Assembly (NCBI RefSeq): GCF_042453785.1 | Contig: NC_091664.1 | Coordinates: 29,374,501-29,438,500, forward strand | Length of the DNA stretch: 64,000 bases | Direction of reading: 5' to 3' | DNA from: Malus domestica | Lineage: Eukaryota; Streptophyta; Magnoliopsida; Rosales; Rosaceae | Shown: positions 44,100 to 56,719 of the stretch, piece by piece | Layout: every line of letters begins with the position of its first letter | Numbering within the stretch: the first letter of the stretch is position 1 | Position numbers and translations under genes: made by a program | The notes under the pieces: model-generated | Seen by the model: the letters and a program-made list of their open reading frames with translations, nothing else | What the model was told of the DNA's origin: nothing | Database searches by the model: none

Positions 44100-44214
44100 A
44101 TATATGGAATGTTTACAGTGATAGTTGTTTACAAGGAAGTGTTTACAAGGATGCTATGAAGGCTACGAATGCTAGAGTGTATGAAGTGAGTATGGTGTTT
44201 TCAGACGTTGAGAG

Positions 44215-44490
44215 AGGTGTTCTGTATGGGAGGAAAGACTCCCTTATATACAAAATCTAAATCTTTAAAATAACATTTCATCTATTTACAATTTTCTGAA
44301 TAGTGACAGCACACTGTTTCTGAAAACTGTCAGCACTGTTTCTGAAAGCTGGCTATCTTGTCTTTGCTTGAATGTCATGTGAATTTATGTTGTCTTGGTT
44401 GCTGCAGAGTTTGCCACATTTTCTTTTGCATGTGAATCTGTATTGTCTTGGTTGTTGCATGTTTGCCACATATTCTTTTGCATGCAAATG
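44215..44490 (-). promoter_or_regulatory. Pararetroviral 35S-like promoter with TATA box and 53-bp repeat
   Basis: TATATAAGGGAG on the minus strand at 44239-44250 is a strong TATA box; the RNA start is expected near 44215. Just upstream lies a two-copy direct repeat of period 53 (44378-44430 and 44431-44482, sharing TGTCTTGGTTG, GTTTGCCACAT and TTCTTTTGCATG) and a pair of CACTGTTTCTGAAA boxes (44312-44345). This is the enhancer style of caulimovirid promoters. Confidence 0.72.
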
Positions 44491-44600
44491 TTTTCTGAAA
44501 ATGTCAATCTCCTTTTTCTTCTTTTGGATGTATGCACTTGAACTTTGTAGAAAACTGACCCAATCTTGTACATATGTGTGAAGGGTAGGATTGGCATTTT

Positions 44601-45280
44601 TGAAAAAATCTGTCTTTATGATTAAAAGTAAAGTTTTGAGGGTGTTTTGGTTAGTTTTCCAAAAAAAAAAAAGGATATTTTCTTATGAAAATGTAGAAAT
44701 AAAAAGAAAATGGTTTTTTAAATAACTTTTCATAGGAGATGATTTCTTATGAGAACAACAAAAAAAAGTAAAGAAAAATTAATGAAAATGATTTGAAAAC
44801 TTTGAATTTTAACGAAAATAAGTGAATAGTACTATAATTGATTTTTAAGTGTAAAAATATGAGTTTTCGTTAAAGTAAATAGTATCTAAAGATTTTCGTT
44901 AAAGTTCTCAAAAAGTAAATGATTTTTTTTTAAAAGTACACAATGTTTTTAGGGAGATTATATTCACACATTCCAAATTATTTCTTCCATGTCCTTTTAA
45001 ATTTTTAATATTGTTCTATCAAGTGTTAGGAGTAGGTAGAAAATATTAAAAAATTTAAAAAAATGTTAAAGAAGTAATTTGAAATGTATGAATATAATAT
45101 CAGGAACTTTAATGAAAAGGGTTTGGACTAAGTTTATTTTAACAAAAAATCATGCTATAAACTTTATTTAATGAAAAGAATTAAATTTTAATGAAAACCC
45201 CTTAAATTTTAATAAAAAGGACAAAAAAACTTAATTTTTAACGAAAATGACACAATTTAAAAAAAAAAAAAACCTGACGT
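44601..45280. other. AT-rich flank with family D repeat copies
   Basis: 44781-44910 is a family D copy and 45115-45260 a second, more decayed one (GAAAAGGGTTTGGAC, ATGAAAACCCC). No gene is seen. Confidence 0.5.
44781..44910. mobile_element. MITE-like repeat, family D copy 1
   Basis: Core TTGAAAACTTTGAATTTTAA, CGAAAATAAGTGAATAGTAC on the left and GTAAATAGTATCTAAAGATT, TTCGTTAAAG on the right form inverted halves. A clear second copy lies at 57203-57354; fragments lie at 36066 and 45115-45260. I recognise this as a very frequent repeat in apple and pear sequence. Confidence 0.7.
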
Positions 45281-45289
45281 GCGCACAGT

Positions 45290-45870
45290 ACATATACATA
45301 TGAAATTGAACACTATTTATAAAACTGAACACTGTTTATAAAACTGAACACTATTTATGAAACTGCACTATTTATGAAACTGAACGGTACTATACTATTT
45401 ATTGGTTCAATTTCATAAATAGTGTATAGTTTTTTGTCCACTTTCATAAAATGATGTCTAGTTCTTGATCATGTTTCATAAATAATGCCTAGTTATTGGG
45501 TCCAGTTTCATAAATAATGTATAGTAATTGGAACAATTTCATTAATAGTGTCTCTTTCTTGATCTGGTTTCATAAATAATATCTAGTTATTGCTCCACTT
45601 CATAAATAGTGCCTAGTTCTTGGTTATAATTCATTAATATTGTCTAGTTCTTACTCCAATTTCATAAATAGTATATAATCCAGTATTCAAATTATGCCTA
45701 ATTCTTGTTTTCGTTTCATAAATAGTGTCTACTTATTGATCCAGTTTCATAAATGATGTCTACTTATTGGTCTAGTTTCATTAGTAGTGTCTACCGATTG
45801 ATGAAGTTTTATAAATAGTGTTTAATTCTTAGTTCAGTTTCATAAGGTTTGAAACTTAGACCCTTATTGG
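45290..45870. repeat. Inverted minisatellite, ~31-bp (and ~20-bp) units
   Basis: 45298-45390 has short units AAACTGAACACTATTTAT (18-21 bp) repeated four to five times. From about 45405 the sequence switches to the opposite strand sense (TTTCATAAATAGTGT) with 31-32-bp units of the form TAGTT(A/C)TTGGTCCAGTTTCATAAATA..., about fourteen times with drift, to 45870. The junction near 45390-45410 makes a potential hairpin. Confidence 0.8.
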
Positions 45871-47678
45871 TCAAGTTTTATAAATAGTGTTTAATTCTCA
45901 GTAATTATATTTAAAAAGTTGTTTTCAATTACCAAATTAAAATTTCCTCACTTTTTTCATATGCCTACGATAATAAATGTAGCTCTCCATTTGGGGCCGG
46001 TGGGGCCCACAAGCCCTTTGGCCTAGCCTTTGGTTGGAGATAGTTTTCATGTCATTCCGAGCTATTTTTAGCCCTATGGCCCTTTGGCGGGGTCAGTTGG
46101 AGATGGCCTAAGTAGGACCAATTCATACGGAACAAAGTCCAGAGTGATGCCAAATAGACAAAATTTGCAAAACTAAATGACATGTCACCAATAAAAAAAT
46201 AAACACGGTAATCAACAGTTAAGTAGTAATTCAATAATTGACTTCCATATTCAAGTTACAAAAAAATATTCTCCCTAGCATTATCCTTTGGTCCATTACC
46301 ACATTACCACCACCCGCTTCAGACAACCATCAGCAATCACGTTTTGTGGTCAAGCCCATAAAATGCGTTTATGTTTCTAGTACTTTTCACTCTCGTTCAA
46401 AAGTTCGGCGCATATGGGAACTTTCGGTTTTCAGGCGAGCAATTACATTTAACGCCGGTCACTTATTAAGTAAGATGTTTTAAATTCAAATATCACGGTG
46501 ACTTATTTTTTAAGAATAGAATTTAATTGTAATTGGTGCAGGACACTATTTTCCTTTTATCCAATTTTATATCTCCTGCAAAGTTTTATTAAGCCCAAAT
46601 AAATGAAAAGATAATTTTTTTTTTTTCAAACAAACGATATTATCGACATCGGAATATAAGGTGCTTGCCGAGTACACTTATGGGGAACTTTCGGTCCCTT
46701 GCCGAACGTTTACATTGTCTCGTGAACGGATCAGGCTAGTCCCGAGCCGGAAATAGTCACACAGAGAACGTAAACATTACAGTACAACGATTCGAAGAAG
46801 CGGAATGTTGTTGCACAAACGAAATCAAGCCCAACGCCAACGGCAACCAAAACAAAGAATTGAAGCATTACAATAACGAAAGAAGAGTTCCAACTCCCAA
46901 TAAATTTTATATACAAGGGAAACAAAGTAAGCAAGAAAAACTAATAGACGATACAACAATTTCTAACCATTATAAAGCAAAATTGGGGATTTCATTTTGT
47001 AGAATGTTTCAGAAAACAAGAAACTACACGAAGGAGCGGCACGCGGATAACGAAAAAGAAATCTGGAAATGATGCAGAATGATACTGTCTTATTCTGTGA
47101 AACAAAGGAAAATTTCCTTCACATTAGAGTGTTCTATGGCTGGGTATCGAAACCGGAAATATAAATCTACAAACCTTTCATCACCATGTGCCTAATACGG
47201 CTCTTCAGAAGTTCGAAGAAAATTCATGTTCATTTCTCATCAGGTCGAAAACTCTATCTACTGCCACATGCAGACAACCAATTGACAAATCTGCAGCGTC
47301 CGGCAAAAGCTTCTGTATCAGCAACAAAGATCATGATGCCCCCTTTTGCCCAACAAGGAGCCTTCTCGGGAAGATTTGGGGAATGGCATGGATTCCGCAA
47401 TCAATTAGTTTTCAAACTTTACAAGTGTACCACGAGCGACCCCAGAAGAATCAATGTTTCTCATTATCTTAAACACAAAATCACCTGCAAGTATTAATGA
47501 CAAACCTTTGAGCTACAGCTCCGTCTCGGTAGAGCTGATCCCTATCTACTGCTTAATAACAGTTACTGTAAGTGAAAAGGCTGTTTTTTCACTACAAATT
47601 TACAATCAATCTTAATGCATCCAAAAATTGCATATTGGCGATAACAAAGGCACCTCACCTCCGGAATCTAGCACAAAA
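45871..47678. other. Intergenic and 3' flank of the WDR48-like gene
   Basis: No gene is supported. 46020-46110 has a GGCCC-rich short imperfect palindrome (GGGGCCGGTGGGGCCC). 46620-46740 and 47080-47480 show only short biased ORFs. The last 300-500 bases before 47679 are probably the 3'UTR. Confidence 0.5.
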
Positions 47679-50600
47679 TCACCTGCCCTGAATCACCCTG
47701 TAATTGAGAACCAGGTCCTCAGATTTCTTCCATATATAAGCCCGCACCGTGGCTAAGCTCATGTCTGGGGACAAGACCTGTGCATAACAAAAGGATAGGT
47801 AATAACCAATAGCAGTCACAGGACTAGTAAATTGCATGTAAGTTCAACCAAGAATACATTTAGCTGCTAATCCCAAAAGCAGAAAAAGCATTTACCAATG
47901 TCTTAAAACTTTTAGCAGTTATAGTTTTGTTAAACCTTCAATTACCACAAAAAAAAACCTACTAAAGACTTAATTTGCTAATTACTATGCATATGACTAC
48001 GTCCACCCAAGATGTTTGTCCACTTGCCTGATTGTTGCACAATATCTCTATAGAAGGCTTAAGCTTTTGCCATGGCTTCAATCCAGATCGGAAAGATCCA
48101 TCTCCAACCGATGATAGCTGCAATGGTCCTCCAGCAAGACCAGGAGCAAATGTAGCATCGGGATTGGCACTATCCACTGGTTTGTCAAGGACCATCTTCT
48201 CAACAACATAATTAACAACCTGCATAAAGCTTCCCATTAGTAAAGTAAAATAAATAGGATACATGTGGGTGCGCACACAACAATAATGAGTACTTGAAGA
48301 ACTTCCATCATTCATGAGCAAACATGAAACGCAGAACTTACTTTATGAATTCGTAAAATACGAGGGGCGCTTAGTTTCCCTTGAGTGAGGATCTGAACAG
48401 TTGAACCTTCACATGGATGTAGATAAAAACTGCACCTGAAAAATTAACAAAAGAATTTTTCTTCTATAAGATAACACAAAAGGACATAATATTTCAAACA
48501 TAATGCCTTCACTAGCAAATTGAAAATAAAAAACCATCTAGGAAAAAAGAAAGTATTATTAATTTTTGAATAAGAAAGAAGAAATTGCGGAGAGAAGGAA
48601 TTAAGGCATTCAATCCTTGAAGAGAAAGGAAACAAGAACTTATGGCTTTCCTACTTTATTTCACGACAGCTCTGATCATAACTTTAGTTTCAACAACTAT
48701 TGTTAGACTGCCCATCTTTCAATAAGAAATGTCAGGGAAAAACTAAAATGGAAAGATGTCACTAAAACTCTACAACTTAAATTTTGTAATTGCTTAAAAG
48801 TCAATATGCACAATGTTTTTTTCTTTCTGAGTACATTGATATATTTTTACATTAGGGGAAGGGGGAGTTTAGCTAAGCCACACAATGGACAATCTAATTT
48901 GGTATCGAATTCGCCATCCACGAGATTAAGTAATTCTTTTTTAATCCATAAGCACTTTCGTCTTCTGAAAACTGAAAAGAGAATTTATATTCTCAGCTAG
49001 GAAGTAAAAACTGTATACTAAAGCAAGGAAGTTACTTGGTATTTTCTCTAGGGGGTAGGCGATTATTCAACACACAATCGAGACACCACCAAGGAAAGTC
49101 CTTCTCATCTTCAGTGCCATCTAGGTCAGTGATTTTCTTCCTCCATGGGCCTCCCTGAGAGCCCTCAGTAATAACAGAAGGAGGGGAAGTTGTAGAAAAT
49201 TCGAAGGGAGGATAGACCATTGAATCATTTTCAGCATTACTATCCACCTCAATTCTTGAATGGGTAATACTTCTAGTAGTAATATCCTTTCCAGATGACA
49301 CATCCCCATTAGCTGATGCTTGTGATCCAAACCTTTGCTTTCTTTTTGCCAACCAATGAGCCAAGAGCCCTTTAAGGGTTTCTCGCGCTAGATTAACCTG
49401 AAGAATTACAAAAACTTGTTTCAACAGCTATCTTAATTCTCAAACAATTTCATCATGGTGGGTAAAAATAGATAAATCGGTAGACAGACTTGGCATAACT
49501 AATAAATGGTTAAATGTCACAGCTAAGGGGAAAAAAGACAGAAATCATAGAACCCACAAAAAAGGGGGCGAAAAAATATAGAACAACAGTCAAGGTTATA
49601 TCTACCTTGTCATCTTCAGGCTTCCCCACAATGTTAAGGTCTGCTGAATACATCTCCGCCGAAAAGCATTGTGGGGTATCTAAATGTACAGATAAACTTC
49701 CAAGTCTGGTATCCACAGTGAACCATGCAGGAATGCTCACCTGAACCAGTCAAGAAATCACTATAAAAATTTATGAACGCTGTTAAGCTGAAATCACTGT
49801 AGACTAGGAAGCATACCATCTCAAAAAGCTCTTCTTTTTTCTCCTCAAATTTGACCTGTATGGTACACAATATAAGTATAGATGCTTATAATGTTCCTCA
49901 ATAAGAAATTTGCCTTTTAACACTATTATATAATTCTAGTCAGATAATAGAGTACAGGAAAAAAGGAATATAACCTTTCCATAATCCTCAATGACAACAC
50001 CCCTCGTAATCTCCCACAACTTCACTGAATCAGCAGTGTCCTATCAAGGTCACATTGGTTCATAATATTTAATTAAGCAATGACATATAGTTTGACAACA
50101 AAACTAGATAGTCAAAGTAAACTTTAAACAGGAGCATCATCATAACAACATACGAGAAAATCAACATGATTACCTTTGTCAAGACATGCCTTCTATTGTT
50201 TAATATTTCATGTTGCACTATTCCAGGAGTTCCAGGAATCGTAAATATAGGTTCTTTATTAACAGGGACCTGGAAAACAACCACAACAACATTAATCCCC
50301 TAAACTCAAAGGTCTGACGTGGCAAATATCAAATAAGACTACGAAGAAACAGGTATGAATATATACCATGATAACTAGAGCATGGTACATGCACATGCAA
50401 CAAGAAGACATAAATTTTGAATATAAAGAACAGAGTGATACTTACTAGGGTTGATCCTTCTAAGGACACCCTTGCTCTTGAAAAGGATAAATTTCCAGCC
50501 AAGAATGCACCACCTCTTTGAATAATCTTCTGGGGATTACTCCCTTCAGCAGGCCATCTATGAACTGAAGAATCTGTTGTTGCAACCCATATACTATCAT

Positions 50601-53600
50601 CATGTAAAGCCAACTGCAAAATGGGATGTTCCCCTGTGGAAAGCAAGAGACTCTCTCTGGTGGCCAAGTCTGTCAAGTATAACTGAGGGTATAAACAGAA
50701 TTCAGTATTAAACAAAATGACCAGCAAACCTGAACAGCCAAAGATGTCTGAGAACAGAATTTACAAGAGAGCTGTACTCACAGAAAGGTCTCTCCCACCA
50801 CTATATACATGACTAAATGTTGGGGTACTGGCAAGTGCCCAAACAGAATCTGTATGCACAGCATAAGAATGCACACATCGCTGCTGACCAAGATCCCATA
50901 GCCTATAAAACAGAAAGACTTTGGTGAACCGTGTTCTCAACAAAATACCAACCTCCTATCACATAAACAATTATATCTTTCAACTTGTACAGAATGCTAA
51001 TTGTTTGCGTTGGAAGAGATGTGGATACCAACCTGATCATTGAATCAGAAGATCCTGACAAGCAAAATCTGTAAGAAATTAAAAGAAAGAACCAACTATT
51101 AATGACTGTTACCAAAGCAAATTGTATGAATGTAGCACAGAAAACAACCCAATAAGATGAATAAATCATTCATTATCGAATCAAGGTTGTGACTTGCTTG
51201 TTCAATGCATTTGCTGTATCATCTATAAAAGATATAACAAACTGAACTATCCAGACCAAAATGTTAACAGAAATCCTGTTTGAAGTGCTAATCAAGACAG
51301 CCTGTGAAAAATCTACCCAACCAACCTTCCAGTAGAATCAATCAGCAGAGCCCTGATATTATCTGTATGCCCTCTTAGTTTCATTTTCTTCGAACCTGTT
51401 CTTGGATCCCAAACACGAACAACCTAAAGGGCATCAGGATATAATTAATAGTTATTAACACTGTCTGGTTAACCTCACACACTAACTAGAAGAGGAAAAT
51501 TAAAAATATCCAACCAAACTTGCGCAGTTTTTTTCAAGAAGTTTCATGTCTACGAGATAATAATAATAATAAATTTAGGACACAGCCAACCCTAGACAAC
51601 AAAATATACCTTCTCTGTTCCACCAGAGACCAGAAGCGATCCACTATCATTCATTGACAATGCATAAACTGATTCCTTATGACCTTTGGCAGAGATTGGG
51701 ACATATCCATGTGGCTGAGTTGTGTGCATAGAAATGCTGTTGCTAGAGCTGATAGTACGTAAACTTGTAATTGCATTTCCAGAACCATTGACAACAGTTG
51801 AACTATCATCTTCCATTGATTCACCTGACTTTGCAACCGGAGTAAGAGCTGCTTCAAGATCCCATACAAATACCTCCCCTCCAAGTCCACCAGAGGCAAC
51901 AATATTGCTCTAAAATGCGTGACACTATAAAAGGATTAGAAATTTTCTTTTTTATATATATTCAAGATAAAAGTATACAAATACATATGGAAAAGATGTC
52001 CTTCCATACTAAGTGCATAAACTATACAAGAACAGCAGAAACATTACAATTAGAACATAAGTCCCAAGAAATCAAGATTAATCAAAAGGGAGAGAATGTC
52101 CCTAAAATGCCTAGCCAATTCAGCCCACAAAGATGCCAAGTACTGTTTCTCTTCAAAAGACATCTACCTCACCCCTCTTATCTTTAGTTTCTTTTCATCA
52201 AAACAAGCCAAATAAATGCAAAGACTACACATCACCAAAGGGCGATCATCTGCTCATTAGCAGAATCCCTAAAGAAGTCCTCCACAGACACAGAAAATCA
52301 CTATCTAGGAAGCGTTACCCACCACTCCAAACACTTGTAGGAACTTATTCCAGATTTAAGAAGTTCAAGGGAAAGCAGAAAGATGCAATCTAAACTATCA
52401 GCAGATTCAGGTCATCCATAAAATATGCTACGATGCCACCAAGCACAACTTGAACTATCAAATTGAACATGAAACTCTTCATATAGATGAGTGCAATGAT
52501 AAGACCTATGCATTCATAAGGCAGATGAAAATTTGACGAGGAAATTACATTTTTCTCCGCGGAAGCAAGGCATGTGACGTAGTCAGAATGCTGACGAAGA
52601 GTTTTGGTACAAGTTCCACTTGACAAACAATTCCATGTCTGATGTATCCATATGACAGTTGGAATAAAAAAAATGAATCAGTTACATCCAAAGAGAAAAC
52701 ACAAGTTACAAAACTAAAACAAAGCAAAACAAAGATCTAGGCCAATGAACCTTAAGGGTGGTATCTGAAGAACAAGAAACAAGCGTATTATCACCTGCAA
52801 GAACAGCATCATTAACCTGCACAACAGAAGTACTCTCTAAGTATAAATTTTTAACTTATGCATGAAGTACAGGAAAGAAAAATATAAATTAAACATCATT
52901 TTTCTTTAAAGTAATAGAAAGAATGTATGAAAAGTGCATGCCTGGAAGCTACCCGAGCACAAACAACACAATGCTGATTTAAATTTAAAAAAAAAAACAG
53001 TCTAATGTTGTGCCCAGCACAAGATATTTTTTGCGCCCAACATTCTTTCATTTCATTTTCCCATTTAACATTTTGTAAACTGACTGGTCTAGTTTAAACA
53101 TCCCACATGGAAAGTTTCAGCTATAAACTGACTCCCCAACCCTGCTTTATAATAAGACGACAACAACAACAACAACAACAAAGCCTTATCCCACTAAGTG
53201 GGTTTGGCTGTATAAATCCTAGAATAAAAAGAGAAGAAAAAAATAAAAAAATCCACCCAAAATTGAAGAGCAAGTAAATCTCGGCAATTTTCATGAAAAA
53301 GGAAGAAATCTCAAAATTTACACACCTCCACACCTTAAATGGCAAGTTTTGTTTTAAATAAACAAAACTAGGTTTAAACATAGGAAGAAAATGGTTACCC
53401 AATCCACATGAGACTCAAAGGTTGCTGAACATGTAGCAGCATCTTCAGCCAGCGCCCATCTTTTTAGTGTGCCATCACGGCTTCCAGTAAACAGGTAATC
53501 ACACCCAGACACTGATGCCTTCAGTACAGACAAAGAATTTATGCCGGCACAATGCTGCAGACAGAAACCATCCAAACATGGTTAAGCATCTATAATTTAA

Positions 53601-53877
53601 CACTAGCAAAAAGTTGATACAACATACGCAGATAAAACAAAAGTCATATATACGTTGTGCCTTTTAAGTCCAAAAGTGAGATATGTACTTATTAAAATAT
53701 AAAATATTTTGTAACAAATAAAAACTTAATTACAGAACTTCAAATAGAAATCAGGAAAAAAACATGGAATCAATTCACCTTCGTGTCGTCAGCATCACTC
53801 AACACATATGTTAATCTCTTCTCTTTACGAGGGCGACTGGAATTGTTTGTGTTCCCTGAACTACCCACTCGGTGCAT
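47679..53877 (-). CDS. WDR48/UAF1-like WD40 protein (LRS1-type)
   Basis: Plant homologue of the deubiquitinase cofactor WDR48/UAF1 (Arabidopsis At3g05090). Exons: 53877-53779, 53554-53399, 52816-52751, 52638-52549, 51909-51610, 51423-51326, 51068-51033, 50902-50782, 50682-50446, 50269-50174, 50040-49975, 49855-49817, 49740-49606, 49397-49036, 48435-48342, 48219-48028, 47777-47679; 761 aa with phases consistent throughout. WD40 repeats fill about residues 30-360 ([69 protein letters not shown]). The C-terminal ~190 residues ([21 protein letters not shown]-type block, [29 protein letters not shown]) are the WDR48 C-terminal domain. One intron uses a GC donor (CAG|GCAAGT after 48028). In animals the protein activates USP1/USP12/USP46; the plant role is inferred. 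Confidence 0.95.
48846..48912 (-). repeat. Dispersed repeat family C, copy 2 (intronic)
   Basis: Reverse-complement relative of 21602-21660: it shares AATTTGGTATCGAATTCG and the flanking GGGAGTTTAGCTAAG-type block. It lies in the large WDR48-like intron between the exons ending at 49036 and starting at 48435. Confidence 0.65.
53160..53215 (-). repeat. 3' tail of a LINE/SINE-type retroposon with (TTG)n
   Basis: On the minus strand AGCCAAACCCACTTAGTGGG and ATAAGGCTTTG are followed by (TTG)7. This 'CCCACTTAGTGGGATAAGGC' plus TTG-tail sequence is a widespread plant retroposon end. It lies in an intron of the WDR48-like gene. Confidence 0.6.
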
Positions 53878-55135
53878 CGCATAAACAACTACAAAGAGAT
53901 GTATTCAAAATTAATAATCATTGATCACCAAATAAATGTAAACAATGAATTCCTTCGAAGTGACCGTAGTTTTAGAATATATTTGGTCCTAGCAAGTGTT
54001 GTAGAACAAAAGGCATTATCAAACAAAAGGCATTGTCTAACAAAGGTAAATATACCACAACCAAGTCCTAGTTATCCACTTCAGTTTTTCAATACAACGA
54101 AGGTGATATATCCAGTACAGATGATACAATAGATATGCTTTCTCGACATGTTAAGGAATATTATATCAAGTAATCAGTTCTCAACCTATGATGAATAACT
54201 TTATGAACTTGTCAATACCTAATGCAACTGTAATGAAAATAAATGAATTGGACACTTAAGAGTTAAGACCTATTAAAGTTGCTAACCTTCAAAACAATAT
54301 AATTGGTATGTACATAAGGTTTTTACATGTCAAATGTAATAAATTTGACAATCCAACCTCTTCCCACTTTCTGTTGTGATATCGCCGGGACTCATTTTAC
54401 TACTTATTCACCAACAAAAACATTGGCTCTTAAGATAACAGATGAAATGGTGATACTTCTTTCCCCTATACGACGCACAGCACCAAAAACCCACAGAACC
54501 TCAAACTCCCCCCGACTGCCCAAAACCCACAGTTTTTATATAATCGACAAAACACACTATAGAACACATGTATACCAACAAAAAACACCGAAAATAATTG
54601 CTGACGATCCAGAGCAATTGCAAAATGTTCTATCAAATAGTTTTCAATACCGCCATTTCGACTAACCCAATACAACTCCGATTCGTCTCAGAATTTCCAT
54701 GCAACCCGTCAATTTATCCAAAAAATCCCAACTATCACTCCATTTAAGCACCAATAATCGACCCGAAAGATTGAATAAAACAGATTAACCAGGTCACCAA
54801 GTCTACTAATTAACCCGAACCTCATCGAGATTAAGACCCCACAAACACAACCAGAACAAAGAAACGCAAAAACCCATTAATCATTTTCGTATATACCATT
54901 CAGATCATCAACTCAATTAATTACCATTCAAAATCCATGGAAAATAAAAATTAACACAATAAACAGTCAATTTTATCCACAAAAATTAAAACTAAAAAAT
55001 TGAAAATTAGTGAAATTAAACAAAGTGGAAAACCCTAACCTTATCAATCAGTGAAGAAATTGGAAGCCCCCCTTTCGTGCTCGTCGTCTTCTTCTTCTTC
55101 CACCACTGAGCTGCGATTTCAGAGAGTGGAAATTT
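53878..55135 (-). promoter_or_regulatory. WDR48-like 5'UTR exon and 1.15-kb 5'UTR intron
   Basis: Acceptor TTTGTAG|TTG at 53889 precedes the ATG by 11 bases. A donor ATAAG|GTTAGG lies at 55039, giving a leader exon at about 55040-55135 in a CT-rich context. The intron is AT-rich without other features. Inferred from splice consensus. Confidence 0.6.
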
Positions 55136-55632
55136 TTGGGTGTGGGTTTCGATTTTATTGTGGGCGAGTCCTTTGACTCGGTTTTTTTGGGGTTCTAGTC
55201 GAGGTTAATTTCGTCTTTCCCGTGAGTATATGAATTTACGATGTGCGTGGACTTTAGCTACACTCGCCGGTGAGCGCGGGTGGGTGGATACTCGCTTCGC
55301 TGGCAATTGGTTCGTACTGTGGGTGTGGGGCCCGACTGGGGAGAATACTGAGGGGTGGTGGAATTACAAAACGGAAGAGGTTGCTTTCCCCGATCATTCT
55401 CATCAAACAATTCGAATCTTTAAATTTGATCCAACGGCTAAAATTATTATAATTTTTAAAGTTGGCTTCTATTTTTAGCTGTTTGATCAAATTTTAAGGG
55501 TCCGAATTGTTTGATGAAGATGATTATATGAAAGGGATCCGATCCCTTTCCTTACAAAACGGCCCCTCGGCGATGTGGAAACGGATTCGGACTCCGGTTA
55601 TGGTAATGGGTTCGGACTCCATATATTTATGT
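55136..55632. other. WDR48 promoter and a short inverted-repeat element
   Basis: 55381-55553 is an inverted-repeat element: CATCAAACAATTCGAATCTT on the left pairs with GGGTCCGAATTGTTTGATGA on the right and AAATTTGATC with GATCAAATTT inside. The remainder is promoter without recognisable motifs. Confidence 0.6.
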
Positions 55633-56578
55633 AAGATTTTTATCACAAATGGTTCTTGAAATTGACCTCACTCCTCACTTTGGTCCTTAAAATTGAAACC
55701 GATCAGTGTCGTCCCTGAAATTTGGTACCACAAACCAATGTCGTCCCTACTGTCCCATTCTGTTAATTTTTTAGTTACTTTGATGACGTGTCACACATGG
55801 AGACCCATACGACCAATTGTGTGGTGCCACGTGAATTAAACATAAAAAAACTGTTTTTAATTTGATTTAAGATTTAAAAACTCATTGACAAAACCGAAAA
55901 AAATAAAAAGTAAGATAGATAACCCTAACAAAAATAAAAATGAACCTAACACCTCCATCTCAAATTGGATTGCCGAAAATTAAAATCAAAATCGATTTGC
56001 GAAAAACGAAATCCAAAAAATGAAATCAAAACACGTATTAGGGATTCATAGGAAATAGAGTGAGAGTTTGTGAGTCACCTCCCCCACCCCAAGGCCAACC
56101 GAACCTATCCCATAACCTCGTTGCTAGTCGTTCCTCACCCCATCCCCTTGACTTTGGTGCTTTGGAGAAGAACATGAAATTAAATTTGAAAGGGGTATGG
56201 AGATGATAGTTGGAGAAGAGCAGGTAGGTGGGTTAGTTTTTTCATCTAATTTTTTTTTTTTCAAAACCCAGAAAATGAAAGTCTCTGCTTGATTGAAGAA
56301 GCTGGGTTGGTCGTGTTCATGTTTTCTAGTTGTGTCCTTGATTTAAATCTTTTATTTTTTCAAAAAAAGGTTAGTCCATGTGGCACCACACCATTGGTTG
56401 TATGGGTCTCCTGGTCTGACACCTCATCAAAGTAACAGAAAAATAAACGGAATGGAACGGTAGGAACGACATTGATTTGTGGTACCAAATTTCAGGAATG
56501 ATATTGATCGATTTTCAATTTCAGGAACTAAAATGAGGAGTAATGTTAATTTATAAAGACTATTTGTGATAAAAACCC
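55633..56578. mobile_element. ~0.95-kb element with ~200-bp terminal inverted repeats
   Basis: The left ~205 bases (from AAGATTTTTATCACAAATGG, through GGTACCACAAACCAATGTCG and GTGTGGTGCCACGTG) are found inverted at the right end (CCATGTGGCACCACACC to ATTTGTGATAAAAACC) with visible divergence. The interior (55850-56370) is non-coding. Long TIRs suggest a Mutator-like or foldback non-autonomous element. No clean target duplication was found. Confidence 0.8.
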
Positions 56579-56719
56579 TTTATATAATTTCATTTTCTTC
56601 TTTTTTTGATGAACATGTAATAGTGCGTAATATAGATACAATTTATTATCCATTCAGAGTATCTATAGAGGTTCCCTATATTGGAAAGTGGGAGGGGAAG
56701 TCTCTTTTTACATGGAAAA

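Larger units (their letters stand above)
36200..44600 (-). mobile_element. Endogenous pararetrovirus (Caulimoviridae), tungrovirus/badnavirus-like gene order
   Basis: About 8.3 kb of integrated pararetroviral genome, transcribed on the minus strand. Order: promoter repeat and TATA (44490-44244), polyadenylation signal, Met-tRNA primer site, three small ORFs, movement protein, coat protein with basic region and zinc knuckle, aspartic protease, reverse transcriptase, RNase H, then a separate 538-codon ORF. No long terminal repeats flank it and no integrase domain is present, which excludes an LTR retrotransposon. Base composition is strikingly AT-rich and codon use differs from neighbouring host genes. 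Lesions: in-frame stops at 43412, 41734, 40581 and 38253, one frame change near 41.5 kb and a replaced zinc-knuckle cysteine. It is therefore a decayed copy. Exact ends and any target duplication are not resolved. Confidence 0.88.

Noticed and set aside
36200-44600. Interpretation as a Ty3/gypsy LTR retrotransposon
   Set aside because: There is no integrase, no flanking LTR, and movement- and coat-protein domains are present.
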